From Chlorobium phaeovibrioides (lineage in GTDB: Bacteria; Bacteroidota; Chlorobiia; Chlorobiales; Chlorobiaceae): 64,000 nt of DNA. The stretch is taken from the NCBI RefSeq assembly GCF_003968655.1, contig NZ_RXYK01000005.1, positions 97,559 through 161,558 of the forward strand, in the 5' to 3' direction. The notes below the pieces were generated by a model. The model was not told the origin of the DNA. It searched no databases and saw only the letters and a list, made by a program, of their open reading frames with translations. The position numbers were made by a program, and so were the translations under genes. This document shows positions 11,316 to 20,860 of the stretch, piece by piece; position 1 is the stretch's first letter, and each line of letters starts with the position of its first letter.

Positions 11316-12137
11316 ATGATTGCACAGCAGGCTAAAATTCAGGAGGCAGTCTCCTTCATCAGAAAAAAAACACAGTCCGACTACCCCGTAGGCATTGTTC
11401 TGGGAACCGGTCTTGGAGCCCTTGCCAAAGAGATTGATGTTGAATTTGCACTTGACTATGCCGACATCCCCAACTTCCCCATTTCAACTGTTGAAACCCA
11501 CCACGGCAAGCTGATTTTCGGAAAGCTGGCAGGAAAGAATGTTGTGGCCATGCAGGGCCGCTTTCATTTTTATGAAGGCTACTCAATGCACCAGATTGTT
11601 TTTCCTATCCGCGTCATGAAACATCTGGGAGTCAAAACCCTCGGCATCACCAACGCCTGCGGCGGCCTGAACCCTTCGTTCAGCAAAGGTGACATCATGC
11701 TGATTGACGACCACATCAACATGCTTCCGGGCAACCCTCTCATCGGCCCGAACGATCCCGATACCGGATCGCGCTTCCCCGACATGTGCGAACCATACTC
11801 AAAAAGGATTCTCTCCATAGCCGAGCAGGTCGCGCTTGACAACAAGCTGAAAGTACAGCGGGGCGTCTATGTCGCCCTTCCGGGACCCTGCCTTGAAACC
11901 CGGGCCGAATACCGCATGCTGAGAACACTCGGCGCAGATGTCGTCGGCATGTCAACCGTTCCCGAAGTCATCGCAGCAGTCCATCAGGGAACAGAAGTCT
12001 TCGGTATGTCTATCGTTACCGACGAATGCTTCCCCGACAATCTTCAGGCGGTAAGCATTGAGGAGATCATTGAGGTGTCCAACCGGGCTGAACCGAAAAT
12101 GACCACCATCTTCAAAAATGTGGTTGCAAACCTTTAA
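11316..12137 (+). CDS. Purine nucleoside phosphorylase, trimeric type; possibly MTA phosphorylase
   Basis: 273 residues, the PNP/MTAP family of trimeric phosphorylases that split purine nucleosides with phosphate. Visible motifs are GIVLGTGLG (phosphate loop), VETHHGKL, QGRFHFYEGY, ITNACGGLN, PGPCLETRAE and GADVVGMSTVPEV. In classical 6-oxopurine PNPs a conserved Asn follows the next strand (the ITN of human PNP); here the sequence is SIVTDEC, with Asp at that place, as in methylthioadenosine phosphorylases (ATD). The gene is 18 bp upstream of mtnA, whose substrate is made from the product of MTA phosphorolysis. A role in methylthioadenosine salvage is therefore plausible, though annotation as plain PNP is also defensible. 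Confidence 0.9.
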   Translation: MIAQQAKIQEAVSFIRKKTQSDYPVGIVLGTGLGALAKEIDVEFALDYADIPNFPISTVETHHGKLIFGKLAGKNVVAMQGRFHFYEGYSMHQIVFPIRVMKHLGVKTLGITNACGGLNPSFSKGDIMLIDDHINMLPGNPLIGPNDPDTGSRFPDMCEPYSKRILSIAEQVALDNKLKVQRGVYVALPGPCLETRAEYRMLRTLGADVVGMSTVPEVIAAVHQGTEVFGMSIVTDECFPDNLQAVSIEEIIEVSNRAEPKMTTIFKNVVANL

Positions 12138-12155
12138 CACCTCAGCAGGAACACT

Positions 12156-13223
12156 ATGATTGATGCAATCTCCTTCAAAGACGGAACCTTCCGTTACCTT
12201 GACCAGCGATTACTCCCGCTGCAGGAAATCCATGTGGAAACCAGAGACCACCGCGAAGCCATTGAGGCCATCAAGAGCCTTGCGGTCAGAGGGGCACCGC
12301 TTATCGGCGCATCAGCCGGATACACCGTCGTCCTTGGCGTCAACAGCTTCAAGGGAGCAAAGGAAGCGTTCCCCGCATATTTCAGCCAACTCATAGCCGA
12401 TGTTGAAGCATCACGCCCCACCGCCGTCAACCTTTTCTTTGCCACAAAGAAAATGAAAGCGGTCTATGACGCCAATTTTGAGTCGGACTCTCTTGATGAG
12501 CTGAAAGCGAAAATGACCGATGAGGCGCACAAAATCTACAATGACGAAGTCGACAACTGCGACCGCATAGCCCGCCACGGTGTTGAGCAGATCAAGCGCG
12601 ACTGTGCAGATATCCTCAAAACACGGAAGCTCAATGTGCTGACCCACTGCAACACAGGCACCCTGGCCTGCTGCGGCATCGGCACCGCTCTCGGCGTCAT
12701 CCGCCTGGCCTGGAAAGAAGGGCTCATCGAGCGCGTCATCACTGCAGAAAGCCGTCCTCTCCTTCAGGGACTGAGGCTGACTGCATGGGAGCTTGAACAT
12801 GACGGCATCCCATTCATCTCGATTTCAGATTCCTCATCGGCCTTCCTCATGCAGCGCGGCATGATCGACTTCGGTGTTGTTGGCGCCGACCGCATAACAG
12901 CCAATGGAGACACCGCAAACAAAATCGGCACCTATGCCCATGCTGTCAGTGCCAGCCACCATGGTCTGCCTTTCTACATCGCCGCACCTGTCTCAACCAT
13001 CGACATCACGCTCAAAGAAGGAACACAGATACCGATTGAAGAGCGGAACGCTGATGAACTGAGAACCATCTTCGGCACACAGGTTGCCACACCAACCACT
13101 CCGGTGCTGAACTACGCTTTCGATGTCACTCCGGGAACACTGCTCCGCGGCATCATCACCGAAAAGAAAGCAGTTGTCGGAAGCTATGAAACCGGTCTCA
13201 GGGAGCTGTTTACTCAACAGTGA
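12156..13223 (+). CDS. mtnA: S-methyl-5-thioribose-1-phosphate isomerase
   Basis: 355 residues. It converts methylthioribose-1-phosphate to methylthioribulose-1-phosphate in methionine salvage. The RGAPLIGASAGY substrate loop (about residues 47-58), the catalytic Cys in THCNTGTLACCGIGTALG (about 160-180) and the catalytic Asp in GVVGADRITANGD (about 240) are present, separating it from the eIF2B subunits it resembles. An AGGA ribosome site precedes the ATG. It probably forms an operon with the phosphorylase gene upstream. Later enzymes of the pathway are not in this window. Confidence 0.94.
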   Translation: MIDAISFKDGTFRYLDQRLLPLQEIHVETRDHREAIEAIKSLAVRGAPLIGASAGYTVVLGVNSFKGAKEAFPAYFSQLIADVEASRPTAVNLFFATKKMKAVYDANFESDSLDELKAKMTDEAHKIYNDEVDNCDRIARHGVEQIKRDCADILKTRKLNVLTHCNTGTLACCGIGTALGVIRLAWKEGLIERVITAESRPLLQGLRLTAWELEHDGIPFISISDSSSAFLMQRGMIDFGVVGADRITANGDTANKIGTYAHAVSASHHGLPFYIAAPVSTIDITLKEGTQIPIEERNADELRTIFGTQVATPTTPVLNYAFDVTPGTLLRGIITEKKAVVGSYETGLRELFTQQ

Positions 13224-13237
13224 CAGACCAAACGGCA

Positions 13238-13264
13238 TAAACCGGGCGTTACGCGCCCGGTTTA
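13238..13264 (+). terminator. Terminator after mtnA
   Basis: An 11-bp perfect stem (TAAACCGGGCG, 13238-13248, with 13254-13264) and a 5-base loop, 15 bp after the mtnA stop. The T-run is short (TTTA). It separates the purine/methionine salvage genes from the cyd operon. Confidence 0.75.
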
Positions 13265-13380
13265 TCACTCCAGAAAAAGAGACAAATACTATCCTTTTTT
13301 GGATTTAATGAAACTATAATCGTACCTTCAGGAAACAAAAATCGTTCTGGAAGCGTCATCAATACAACCGGACCTCACCC

Positions 13381-14736
13381 ATGGACACTCTTTTTCTCGC
13401 AAAGCTGCAGTTCGGGATGACTTCGGTCTTCCATTTCTTTTTCGTCCCCCTCACTCTCGGTCTCTCCATTTTCACAGCCATACTTGAAACAGCCTGGGTT
13501 CGTACAGGAAAAGAAAAGTACCGTCAGCTGACCCGTTTCTGGGGGCACCTGTTCCTCATCAACTTTGCCGTAGGTGTGGTTACCGGCATTGTCATGGAGT
13601 TCCAGTTCGGCATGAACTGGTCGCAATACTCACGATTTGTTGGCGACATTTTCGGCGTTCCTCTTGCAATTGAAGCGTTGCTCGCCTTCTTTATCGAGTC
13701 CACCTTCCTCGGCATCTGGGTCTTCGGCTGGGACCGGCTTTCCAAAAAGCTGCACGCAGCCGCCATCTGGATTGTAGCTCTCGGCTCAAATCTTTCGGCC
13801 CTATGGATTCTCGTGGCCAACTCCTTCATGCAGGCCCCGACCGGTTTCAGAATGTCGGCAGACGGCGCAAGAGCTGAAATGACCGACTTCGGAGCCCTCC
13901 TCTTCAACCCCCATGTCTGGAAACAGTTCCCTCATGTACTTTCCGGAGGAATTGTAACCGCCGGCTTTCTTGTTATTGCCATCAGCGTCTGGCACCTTGC
14001 AAAGGGGACAAAGGACAGGGATGCCTTCATCACCTCCATGAAATTCGGCACCATCTATGCCTTTATCGGCACCATTCTGGTCACTCTGGCCGGCCACACA
14101 CAGATGCAGCACCTCATGACCACGCAACCCATGAAAGTTGCTGCTGCCGAAGCACTCTGGGAGAGTGAAAATCCCGCAAGCTTCTCGCTCTTCACGGTCG
14201 GTGATCAAGAAAACCTGAAGGATGTTTTCTCAATCCGCCTCCCCGGCATGCTCTCCTTTCTCGCTTACAACTCCTTTGAGGGCGAAGTGACGGGAATCAA
14301 GGAACTGCAGAAGGAATATGAGGAAACATACGGCCCGGGCAACTACATTCCCTCTGTCATTACTGCATACTGGAGCTTCCGCTTCATGGTGGGTGCAGGC
14401 ACGCTGATGCTTCTGGTCTCTGTTCTGGGTCTGGTGAAAATCATACGGGAGAACTATGACTTTTCACCCTTCATGAAAAAACTCTTTTTCTGGTCTTTCC
14501 TGCTGCCGTGGATAGCCAACTCAACCGGCTGGATACTGGCTGAAATGGGCCGTCAGCCATGGATAGTGTTCGGCCTCCTGAAAACCGAACAGGGTGTTTC
14601 ACCGGCCTCAGTCGTCAGCAGTGGCGAACTGATGGTTTCAATAGCCTCGTTTTTCCTTGTCTATCTGATGCTTGCCGCGACAGACCTTTTCCTCATGAGG
14701 AAGTACGCCATGGCAGGAATTGATCATGAAGAATAA
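13381..14736 (+). CDS. cydA: Cytochrome bd oxidase subunit I
   Basis: 451 residues and about nine membrane helices. With CydB it forms a quinol oxidase that reduces O2 to water. His18, in FGMTSVFHFFFVPLTLG, corresponds to the axial ligand of high-spin heme b595. HVLSGGIVTAG near residue 185 carries a heme b558 ligand, and GRQPWIVFG marks the conserved region after the other b558 ligand (Met). The quinol loop is of the short type. A TATAAT at 13315-13320 is a possible -10 element, without a good -35. In an obligate anaerobe the likely role is O2 scavenging. First gene of cydABDC-bciA. Confidence 0.96.
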   Translation: MDTLFLAKLQFGMTSVFHFFFVPLTLGLSIFTAILETAWVRTGKEKYRQLTRFWGHLFLINFAVGVVTGIVMEFQFGMNWSQYSRFVGDIFGVPLAIEALLAFFIESTFLGIWVFGWDRLSKKLHAAAIWIVALGSNLSALWILVANSFMQAPTGFRMSADGARAEMTDFGALLFNPHVWKQFPHVLSGGIVTAGFLVIAISVWHLAKGTKDRDAFITSMKFGTIYAFIGTILVTLAGHTQMQHLMTTQPMKVAAAEALWESENPASFSLFTVGDQENLKDVFSIRLPGMLSFLAYNSFEGEVTGIKELQKEYEETYGPGNYIPSVITAYWSFRFMVGAGTLMLLVSVLGLVKIIRENYDFSPFMKKLFFWSFLLPWIANSTGWILAEMGRQPWIVFGLLKTEQGVSPASVVSSGELMVSIASFFLVYLMLAATDLFLMRKYAMAGIDHEE

Positions 14737-14754
14737 ACCGTAACGGAGATACTG

Positions 14755-15768
14755 ATGGAACTGCAGACACTATGGTTCATACTCATAACCGTCCTCTTCA
14801 CCGGTTTTTTCTTTCTGGAGGGGTTTGATTTCGGAGTAGGCATCCTGCTCCCCTTCATGAGCCGCGAAGACATTGAGAGACGGACAATCATCAACACAAT
14901 CGGCCCTTTCTGGGACGGCAACGAAGTCTGGCTCATTACAGCCGGCGGCGCAATGTTTGCAGCATTTCCCGAATGGTATGCAACCCTCTTCAGCGGCTTT
15001 TACCTGGCACTTCTCCTGATGCTTGTGGCCATGATATTCCGTGGTGTCGCATTCGAGTTCCGCAGCAAACACAGCGACCCGCGCTGGCGGAGTTTCTGGG
15101 ACTGGAGCATTTTTGCCGGCAGCGCCATACCCGCACTGCTCTGGGGTGTTGCCCTGGCTAACTTCATCAGGGGCATTCCCATTGACGCAGAGATGAACTA
15201 TGCCGGAGGCTTCTTCAACCTTCTCAACCCCTACGCACTTGCCTGCGGCCTGACATCCCTCTCCATCTTCACCCTTCACGGAGCGGTGTTCCTGACCCTG
15301 AAAACCACCGACGCCCTACAGGAAAAGGCAGTGAAAACAGCAAAATTGGCCTGGGTACCCGCGGTACTCCTTTCGTTTATTTTCATGGTCTACACCAACT
15401 ATGAAACCGATCTCTACAGCCATCTCGGCATCAACCCCGGCATTATTCCCATCTTCAGCGTCATCGCTCTTGTATCTGTGATTTTTCTGCTGCAGAAAAA
15501 TGCAGCCGGATGGGCATTCGCCATGACCGGCATCGCCATAGCCTTCTCAACCATCACCATCTTCATGGGGCTCTACCCGAGAGTTCTGGTATCAAGCCTT
15601 GATCCTGCCTGGAACCTGACCATATACAATGCTTCCTCATCGGAGTACACGCTCGGCATCATGTCGATTGTCGCCCTTCTCTTTGTTCCCCTCGTCCTCG
15701 TTTATCAGGGTTGGAGTTACTGGGTGTTCCGTCAGCGGGTCTCCACCGGAGGAAAACTTGAATACTGA
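14755..15768 (+). CDS. cydB: Cytochrome bd oxidase subunit II
   Basis: 337 residues and about eight membrane helices. The N-terminal GFFFLEGFDFGVGILLP and the following GPFWDGNEVWLITAGGAMFAAFP are the conserved helix 1-2 signature of CydB. It starts 18 bp after cydA, and cydD follows 39 bp later. No CydX-like small membrane protein is visible after it; the only small frame there is hydrophilic. Confidence 0.96.
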   Translation: MELQTLWFILITVLFTGFFFLEGFDFGVGILLPFMSREDIERRTIINTIGPFWDGNEVWLITAGGAMFAAFPEWYATLFSGFYLALLLMLVAMIFRGVAFEFRSKHSDPRWRSFWDWSIFAGSAIPALLWGVALANFIRGIPIDAEMNYAGGFFNLLNPYALACGLTSLSIFTLHGAVFLTLKTTDALQEKAVKTAKLAWVPAVLLSFIFMVYTNYETDLYSHLGINPGIIPIFSVIALVSVIFLLQKNAAGWAFAMTGIAIAFSTITIFMGLYPRVLVSSLDPAWNLTIYNASSSEYTLGIMSIVALLFVPLVLVYQGWSYWVFRQRVSTGGKLEY

Positions 15769-15807
15769 TGCCTCCCGGAAAAACCGAACCGTACGAAAGC
15801 AGAGCCA

Positions 15808-17547
15808 ATGAATCGTGACCGGCGCCTGTTCGGGCTGATACGCGAAAACAGGACGCCGTTCGTTCTGTCATTTCTGTCTGGAGCGCTGGCAGGCCTCATG
15901 ATGATAGGTCAGGCATTCTCTCTCAGTACAGCCATCAACGCAGCATTCATACTTCACAAGCCCCTCAGTGCGCTGAAGGAGCCGATAGCTCTGTTTGCCC
16001 TGTTCAGCGTGATACGGATGCTGCTCACATGGGCAGGGCATACGGAAGCCAACCGGGGAACACTCCAGATACGAAAAAAAATTTTCAGCCGTCTTGCCGC
16101 CACCGTGGCCCGGCGTGGGCCGCTTTTGGCCCGGTCAATGCAGAGCGGAAAGCTCAGTCTCACCATGCAGAAAGGGGTCGGCGCACTGGACGCCTACTTC
16201 AGCCAGTTCGTCCCACAGCTCTTTCTTGCCGTTGCAATACCGGTGTTGATACTCATCGCAGTTTTTCCAACCGACTTGATCTCCGGCATCATCCTCCTTG
16301 TGACAGCCCCTCTCATACCCGTGTTCATGGCACTCATCGGCAAGCGGGCAGGAGCCCTCACAGACCGGCAGTGGGAATCGCTCAGCCGCATGAGCGGCTA
16401 CTTTCTCGACATGCTCCAGGGCATGACTACGCTGAAAATTTTCGCCCGCAGCCGCATACAGCACGATGCTATCCGGGAGGCCGGTGAAAATTTCAGGGCA
16501 GCGACCATGAAAGTTCTCAAAATCGCCTTTCTTTCCTCCCTGACCCTTGAGCTTGTGGGCACCATTGGCACTGCACTGATTGCTGTCGGCATAGGTGTCC
16601 GGCTGCTTTCAGGAAGTATGGCTTTCCAGTCGGCACTCTTTGTCCTTATTCTGACTCCCGACTTCTACCTTCCTCTCCGCCAGCTGGGGCAGAAATTCCA
16701 CGCCGGCATGGAAGGAGAAAGTGCTGCAAAAGATATTTTTGCCATTCTTGAGGACGAAAGCCCCGAACCTCGAAACGGAACCGCCACCCCTGAGAGGAAA
16801 TCGGTCCAGAGCCTCCCCATATCGTACCTCAATGTGAGCTACTCATACCCTCGAAGCAGCACTCAGGCGCTGAAGGCGGCAACCTGCTGCATTCCTGCCG
16901 GCACAACCACCGCCATCATCGGCCCGAGCGGTTCAGGCAAGAGCACCCTTCTCTCCATGATTCTCCGTTTTGCCGATCCAGACTCCGGAACCATCAGCAT
17001 AGGCACCGACCCACTGGAAAGCTTCAGTATTGAAGCTTGGCAGAAACTGATTTCCTGGGTTCCGCAGCACCCGTTTCTCTTCAATGAAACTCTCCGCGAA
17101 AACATCCTGATGGCCAACCCTGAAGCCTCTTTAGAGGAGCTGCAGCGGGCCATCGTGTTCTCGGGACTTGAAGGTGTTGCGGCCGGCCTTCCTCAGGGCC
17201 TTGATACCCCGATTGGAGAGGAAGGGGCAAGGCTCAGCGGCGGTGAAGCACAGCGGGTTGCCCTGGCGCGGGCATTCATTAAAGATTCGCCCATTCTGGT
17301 TCTCGATGAACCGACATCACATACCGACCCGGAACTTGAAGCTTCGCTGAGCGCCTCAATAAAAACGCTGATGGAGAACCGGACAACCATCATCATTGCC
17401 CACCGGCTTGAAACGGTGCGAAACGCAGGCCATATCATCATGCTTCAGGACGGCGCCGTCATGCACAGCGGTACGCATGAGGAGATGGTACGCATCAACC
17501 CTTTCTATCAAAAGGCACTTGCGGCAGGGGAGGATCAACCATCATGA
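15808..17547 (+). CDS. cydD: Thiol reductant ABC exporter subunit CydD
   Basis: 579 residues: an N-terminal six-helix exporter domain (about 1-320) and a C-terminal ATPase with Walker A GPSGSGKST, signature LSGGEAQRVALARA, Walker B ILVLDEPTSH and the H-loop IIIAHRLETV. CydDC exports cysteine and glutathione to the periplasm and is needed to assemble heme-loaded cytochrome bd. The assignment to CydD rather than another exporter rests on its place after cydAB and on the paired partner. It overlaps cydC by 4 bp (ATGA). Confidence 0.93.
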   Translation: MNRDRRLFGLIRENRTPFVLSFLSGALAGLMMIGQAFSLSTAINAAFILHKPLSALKEPIALFALFSVIRMLLTWAGHTEANRGTLQIRKKIFSRLAATVARRGPLLARSMQSGKLSLTMQKGVGALDAYFSQFVPQLFLAVAIPVLILIAVFPTDLISGIILLVTAPLIPVFMALIGKRAGALTDRQWESLSRMSGYFLDMLQGMTTLKIFARSRIQHDAIREAGENFRAATMKVLKIAFLSSLTLELVGTIGTALIAVGIGVRLLSGSMAFQSALFVLILTPDFYLPLRQLGQKFHAGMEGESAAKDIFAILEDESPEPRNGTATPERKSVQSLPISYLNVSYSYPRSSTQALKAATCCIPAGTTTAIIGPSGSGKSTLLSMILRFADPDSGTISIGTDPLESFSIEAWQKLISWVPQHPFLFNETLRENILMANPEASLEELQRAIVFSGLEGVAAGLPQGLDTPIGEEGARLSGGEAQRVALARAFIKDSPILVLDEPTSHTDPELEASLSASIKTLMENRTTIIIAHRLETVRNAGHIIMLQDGAVMHSGTHEEMVRINPFYQKALAAGEDQPS

Positions 17548-19265
17548 AAACATTTTTTCGCCTGAGTGCCCTTGTCCGCCCCTGGTTCTGGTGGATGGCG
17601 CTTGCCGCCCTCACGGCATTCGCCGCAACCGGCAGCGGAATCGGCCTCCTGCTCACAGCCGCATGGCTGATTGCAAAAGCAGCATTGCAACCCCCTCTTG
17701 CAGCTCTGCAGATAGGTATTGTCGGCGTCCGGTTTTTCGGCATTGCCCGTGGAGTTCTGCGCTACTTTGAACGGCTGATTGCCCACAACACCACATTCAA
17801 AATTCTGGCAAACCTGCGCCTCTGGTTTTACGACGCAATTGAACCTCTAGCTCCGGCCAGACTCATGCAGTTCAAAAGTGCCGATCTTCTCCAGAGAATA
17901 GTGGACGACATCGGCAGTCTCGAAAACATCTATACCAGAGTCCTTGCTCCACCCGTAACCGCAATTCTCACAAGCTTGCTGATGTGGTTCCTGCTTGGCT
18001 TCTGGTCACGGGATGCTGCGCTTCTGCTCCTTCTGTTCCACCTGCTTGCGGGCATTGGTATTCCCCTCCTCTCAACTCTTCTCAGCAGAGGCAACTCCAG
18101 CGGCATACTCCGCCAGCAGGCATTGCAGCAGGTTCTGGCCGTCGACTTTGCAATGGGAGTTGGAGAACTGCAGCTCACCGGCAACATCCAGAAACACCTC
18201 GACCTGCTTGAAGCCGCTGAAAGGGAAAAACTCCGTCTGGAAAGAAAAAATGCACTCGGCGACGGCATGCATGAAGCGCTCACCGGGCTCCTGATGAACG
18301 GAGCGGTCATTGCCGTTCTCTCGGCAGTCATGCCTCTGGTGGAATCTGGACAGACCAGTGGCATTGCCCTCTCAATTGTCACCCTTGCCGTCATGGCCTC
18401 TTTTGAAGCCATTCTCCCCCTTCCTGCCTCAGCAAGGCATCTGGAGGCGGACATCCATGCAGGAAAACGGCTTTTTGAAATCCTGGATGCTGCACCTGAA
18501 GTCATCACACCCGATGACCCGCGTGCCATACCTGAAGAAATGACCATTGAAGCACGAAACCTCTCCTTCACCTATCCCGGCAGCTCCATACAAGCTCTTG
18601 ACAAGGTATCCTTCACCATTCCTCAAGGCAGCCATACAGCAATCGTCGGACCGAGCGGGTCAGGCAAATCAACCCTTACATCCCTTCTCATGCGCTTCTG
18701 GAACTGCAGCGAAGGGGAACTGAGCCTAGGCGGAGAGAACATCAACCGCTTCCACCCCGAAGAGCTTCGCCGCCACATCTCCCTGGTGTCGCAGAAAACC
18801 TATATTTTCGCAACAACCATCCGCGAAAACCTTCTCCTCGCAAAACCTGAAGCCACCGAGGCGCAAATCGCCTCCGCACTTCAAAGCGCAGGTCTCGGCC
18901 ATTTCCAAAGCAGACTTGATGAATTCACCGGACAGCACGGCATGCAGCTCAGCGGCGGAGAACGCCAGCGCATTGCCATAGCCCGCGCAATGCTTCAGGA
19001 TGCTCCAATAGTCATTCTGGACGAAGCAACGGCAAACCTCGACCCTCTCACGGAAGTGGAGATCATCCGAGCCATGGAAGAGTTCACTCAAAACAAAACC
19101 CTCATCACAATCACCCACCGCCTGCAGGCAATGGAGCACTACAACACCATTATCGTCCTCAAGAATGGCCACATTGCCGAACAGGGAACACACAAGGAAC
19201 TCCTCAGCCGGAAAGGGGTCTACTGCCGGATGAACATGCTGAGCCGTATTGCAAAAACCAGCTGA
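17544..19265 (+). CDS. cydC: Thiol reductant ABC exporter subunit CydC
   Basis: 573 residues with the same half-transporter layout as CydD: membrane domain to about residue 320, then Walker A GPSGSGKST, signature LSGGERQRIAIARA and Walker B IVILDEATANLD. The N-terminal GSGIGLLLTAAWLIAKAAL followed by GIVGVRFFGIARGVLRYFERL is characteristic of CydC. It forms the heterodimer with the CydD gene it overlaps. bciA follows after only 15 bp. Confidence 0.93.
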   Translation: MKTFFRLSALVRPWFWWMALAALTAFAATGSGIGLLLTAAWLIAKAALQPPLAALQIGIVGVRFFGIARGVLRYFERLIAHNTTFKILANLRLWFYDAIEPLAPARLMQFKSADLLQRIVDDIGSLENIYTRVLAPPVTAILTSLLMWFLLGFWSRDAALLLLLFHLLAGIGIPLLSTLLSRGNSSGILRQQALQQVLAVDFAMGVGELQLTGNIQKHLDLLEAAEREKLRLERKNALGDGMHEALTGLLMNGAVIAVLSAVMPLVESGQTSGIALSIVTLAVMASFEAILPLPASARHLEADIHAGKRLFEILDAAPEVITPDDPRAIPEEMTIEARNLSFTYPGSSIQALDKVSFTIPQGSHTAIVGPSGSGKSTLTSLLMRFWNCSEGELSLGGENINRFHPEELRRHISLVSQKTYIFATTIRENLLLAKPEATEAQIASALQSAGLGHFQSRLDEFTGQHGMQLSGGERQRIAIARAMLQDAPIVILDEATANLDPLTEVEIIRAMEEFTQNKTLITITHRLQAMEHYNTIIVLKNGHIAEQGTHKELLSRKGVYCRMNMLSRIAKTS

Positions 19266-19280
19266 TTTTGCTTAAGTTGC

Positions 19281-20366
19281 ATGAACAAGTCAGAGAAACA
19301 ACCCTTCATCCACCACTCCATTGTGAACACTCTGCCAGACAACCAGTCAAGACACTCCGCACCCGGAACGGAAACCCCCAAACGCATTTTCGTCGTCGGG
19401 GCAACAGGTTATATCGGGAAATTCGTCACCCGCGAACTGGCAGCACGGGGCCACAAGGTTGTCAGCTTTGCCCGTCCCCGCTCAGGCGTCAACGCCACCG
19501 CAACAGAAGAAGAGACCAGACGGCAGCTCGACGGCTCGGAAGTACGGTTCGGTGATGTCGGAAATCCGGAGTCGATAGTACGGGACGGAATATGCGGAGA
19601 ACGGTTCGACGCCGTCGTTTCCTGCCTCACCTCACGAACCGGAGGAGTGGAGGACTCATGGGCAATTGACTATCAGGCAACCCGTAACGCACTTGACGCC
19701 GGCTTGGGGGCCGGCATATCGCAGTTTATCCTTCTCTCGGCAATCTGCGTCCAGAAACCGATGCTTGAATTCCAGAGAGCGAAGCTCCAGTTTGAGCGTG
19801 AGCTCATAGCTTCAGGCGTCACCTACTCCATTGTCAGGCCGACCGCCTTTTTCAAATCCATTGCCGGACAGGTTGAAAAGGTAAAAAACGGCAGCCCCTA
19901 CCTCATGTTCGGCGACGGCACATTGACCGCATGCAAACCTATCAGCGAAGCCGATCTGGCCCGTTTCATGGCCGACTGCCTTGAAGATGCCGACAAAAAG
20001 AACCGTATTCTCCCCATCGGCGGCCCGGGCAGAGCAATCACCGCAAAAGAGCAGGGCGAAATGCTCTTTGAGCTTCTTGGCCGCGAACCCAAATTCCGCC
20101 GGGCACCAATCCAGATGTTCGACATCATCATACCAATCCTCGCCACCCTCTCGAAACTCTTTCCAAACCTTAAGGACAAGGCCGAATTCGCCCGCATAGG
20201 GAAATACTACTGCTCTGAATCAATGCTGGTACTCAACCCCGAAACGGGCCGTTACGATGAAGAGATGACCCCCTCATACGGAACCGACACCCTTCGCAAC
20301 TTCTACGCCCGGGTCCTCAAAGAAGGCCTCGCCGGCCAGGAACTCGGTGCCCATGCCGTTTTCTGA
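19281..20366 (+). CDS. bciA: Divinyl (proto)chlorophyllide a 8-vinyl reductase, BciA type
   Basis: 361 residues of the NmrA-like/atypical SDR fold. A Rossmann motif VVGATGYIGKFVTREL (about residues 36-51) binds NADPH. FILLSAICVQKP and AKLQFERELIASGVTYSIVRPTAFFKS are distinctive for BciA, the enzyme that reduces the C8 vinyl group during (bacterio)chlorophyll synthesis in green sulfur bacteria. The first 35 residues are a polar extension. It lies 15 bp after cydC on the same strand with no terminator between, so it may be co-transcribed with the oxidase genes. The spacing to the convergent DUF2023 gene is 89 bp, without a clear terminator. Confidence 0.92.
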   Translation: MNKSEKQPFIHHSIVNTLPDNQSRHSAPGTETPKRIFVVGATGYIGKFVTRELAARGHKVVSFARPRSGVNATATEEETRRQLDGSEVRFGDVGNPESIVRDGICGERFDAVVSCLTSRTGGVEDSWAIDYQATRNALDAGLGAGISQFILLSAICVQKPMLEFQRAKLQFERELIASGVTYSIVRPTAFFKSIAGQVEKVKNGSPYLMFGDGTLTACKPISEADLARFMADCLEDADKKNRILPIGGPGRAITAKEQGEMLFELLGREPKFRRAPIQMFDIIIPILATLSKLFPNLKDKAEFARIGKYYCSESMLVLNPETGRYDEEMTPSYGTDTLRNFYARVLKEGLAGQELGAHAVF

Positions 20367-20455
20367 ACCCATCTTTTCATGTATTGCGCATCGAAATAAA
20401 GAGTGTAGCCGGGTCTTATCAATCAGCCTCACCCCGAGAGTTACTTGTGATGAAT

Positions 20456-20812
20456 TCAGGCGCACTTGTGGATAGTCAAGCTGGCCGGTGCCACGCCTGT
20501 TCTCTTCAGGTATCGCTCGCACTGCTTCTGGATATCGTAGCCAAGCATGGAACCCAGTACGAAATCCTCTTCATGGGTCATCTCTCCGAGCTTTTTGCCG
20601 CTGGTGATCTGGCGCACTACAGCCACGCACGCAGATGCTCCGAAGTAGATGTTGACCTTCGCCTGCACACATGGCTGGAGATGGTAGTCGATGCCGTAAT
20701 GGCGAAGCTTTGCCGTCGCTTCCTCGGTGAGGCGTGAGGGCAGGGTATGCATGACAAGGCTGCGCAGCCCCTTTTGGAACTCGTAGATATGGTGAATAAG
20801 TACTTTCATCAT
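20456..20812 (-). CDS. DUF2023 family protein
   Basis: 118 residues (or 117 from the second Met), with no signal peptide or membrane helix. The N-terminus MKVLIHHIYEFQKGLRSLVMHTL and the later GEMTHEEDFVLGSMLGYDIQKQCERYL match my recollection of DUF2023, a family often found beside flavodoxin genes. Function is unknown. It contains three Cys and several His. It is the last gene of the iron block, 48 bp after ferritin, which suggests a role linked to flavodoxin or iron status. Confidence 0.75.
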   Translation of the reverse strand: MMKVLIHHIYEFQKGLRSLVMHTLPSRLTEEATAKLRHYGIDYHLQPCVQAKVNIYFGASACVAVVRQITSGKKLGEMTHEEDFVLGSMLGYDIQKQCERYLKRTGVAPASLTIHKCA

Positions 20813-20860
20813 GGTTCAGCTTTATGGTTACAGGTAGAGGGGCTGCATGCAGGCCGTTAC

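Noticed and set aside
15768..15818. 16-codon frame after cydB as a CydX-like subunit
   Set aside because: The peptide (MPPGKTEPYESRANES) is hydrophilic, whereas CydX is a single membrane helix.
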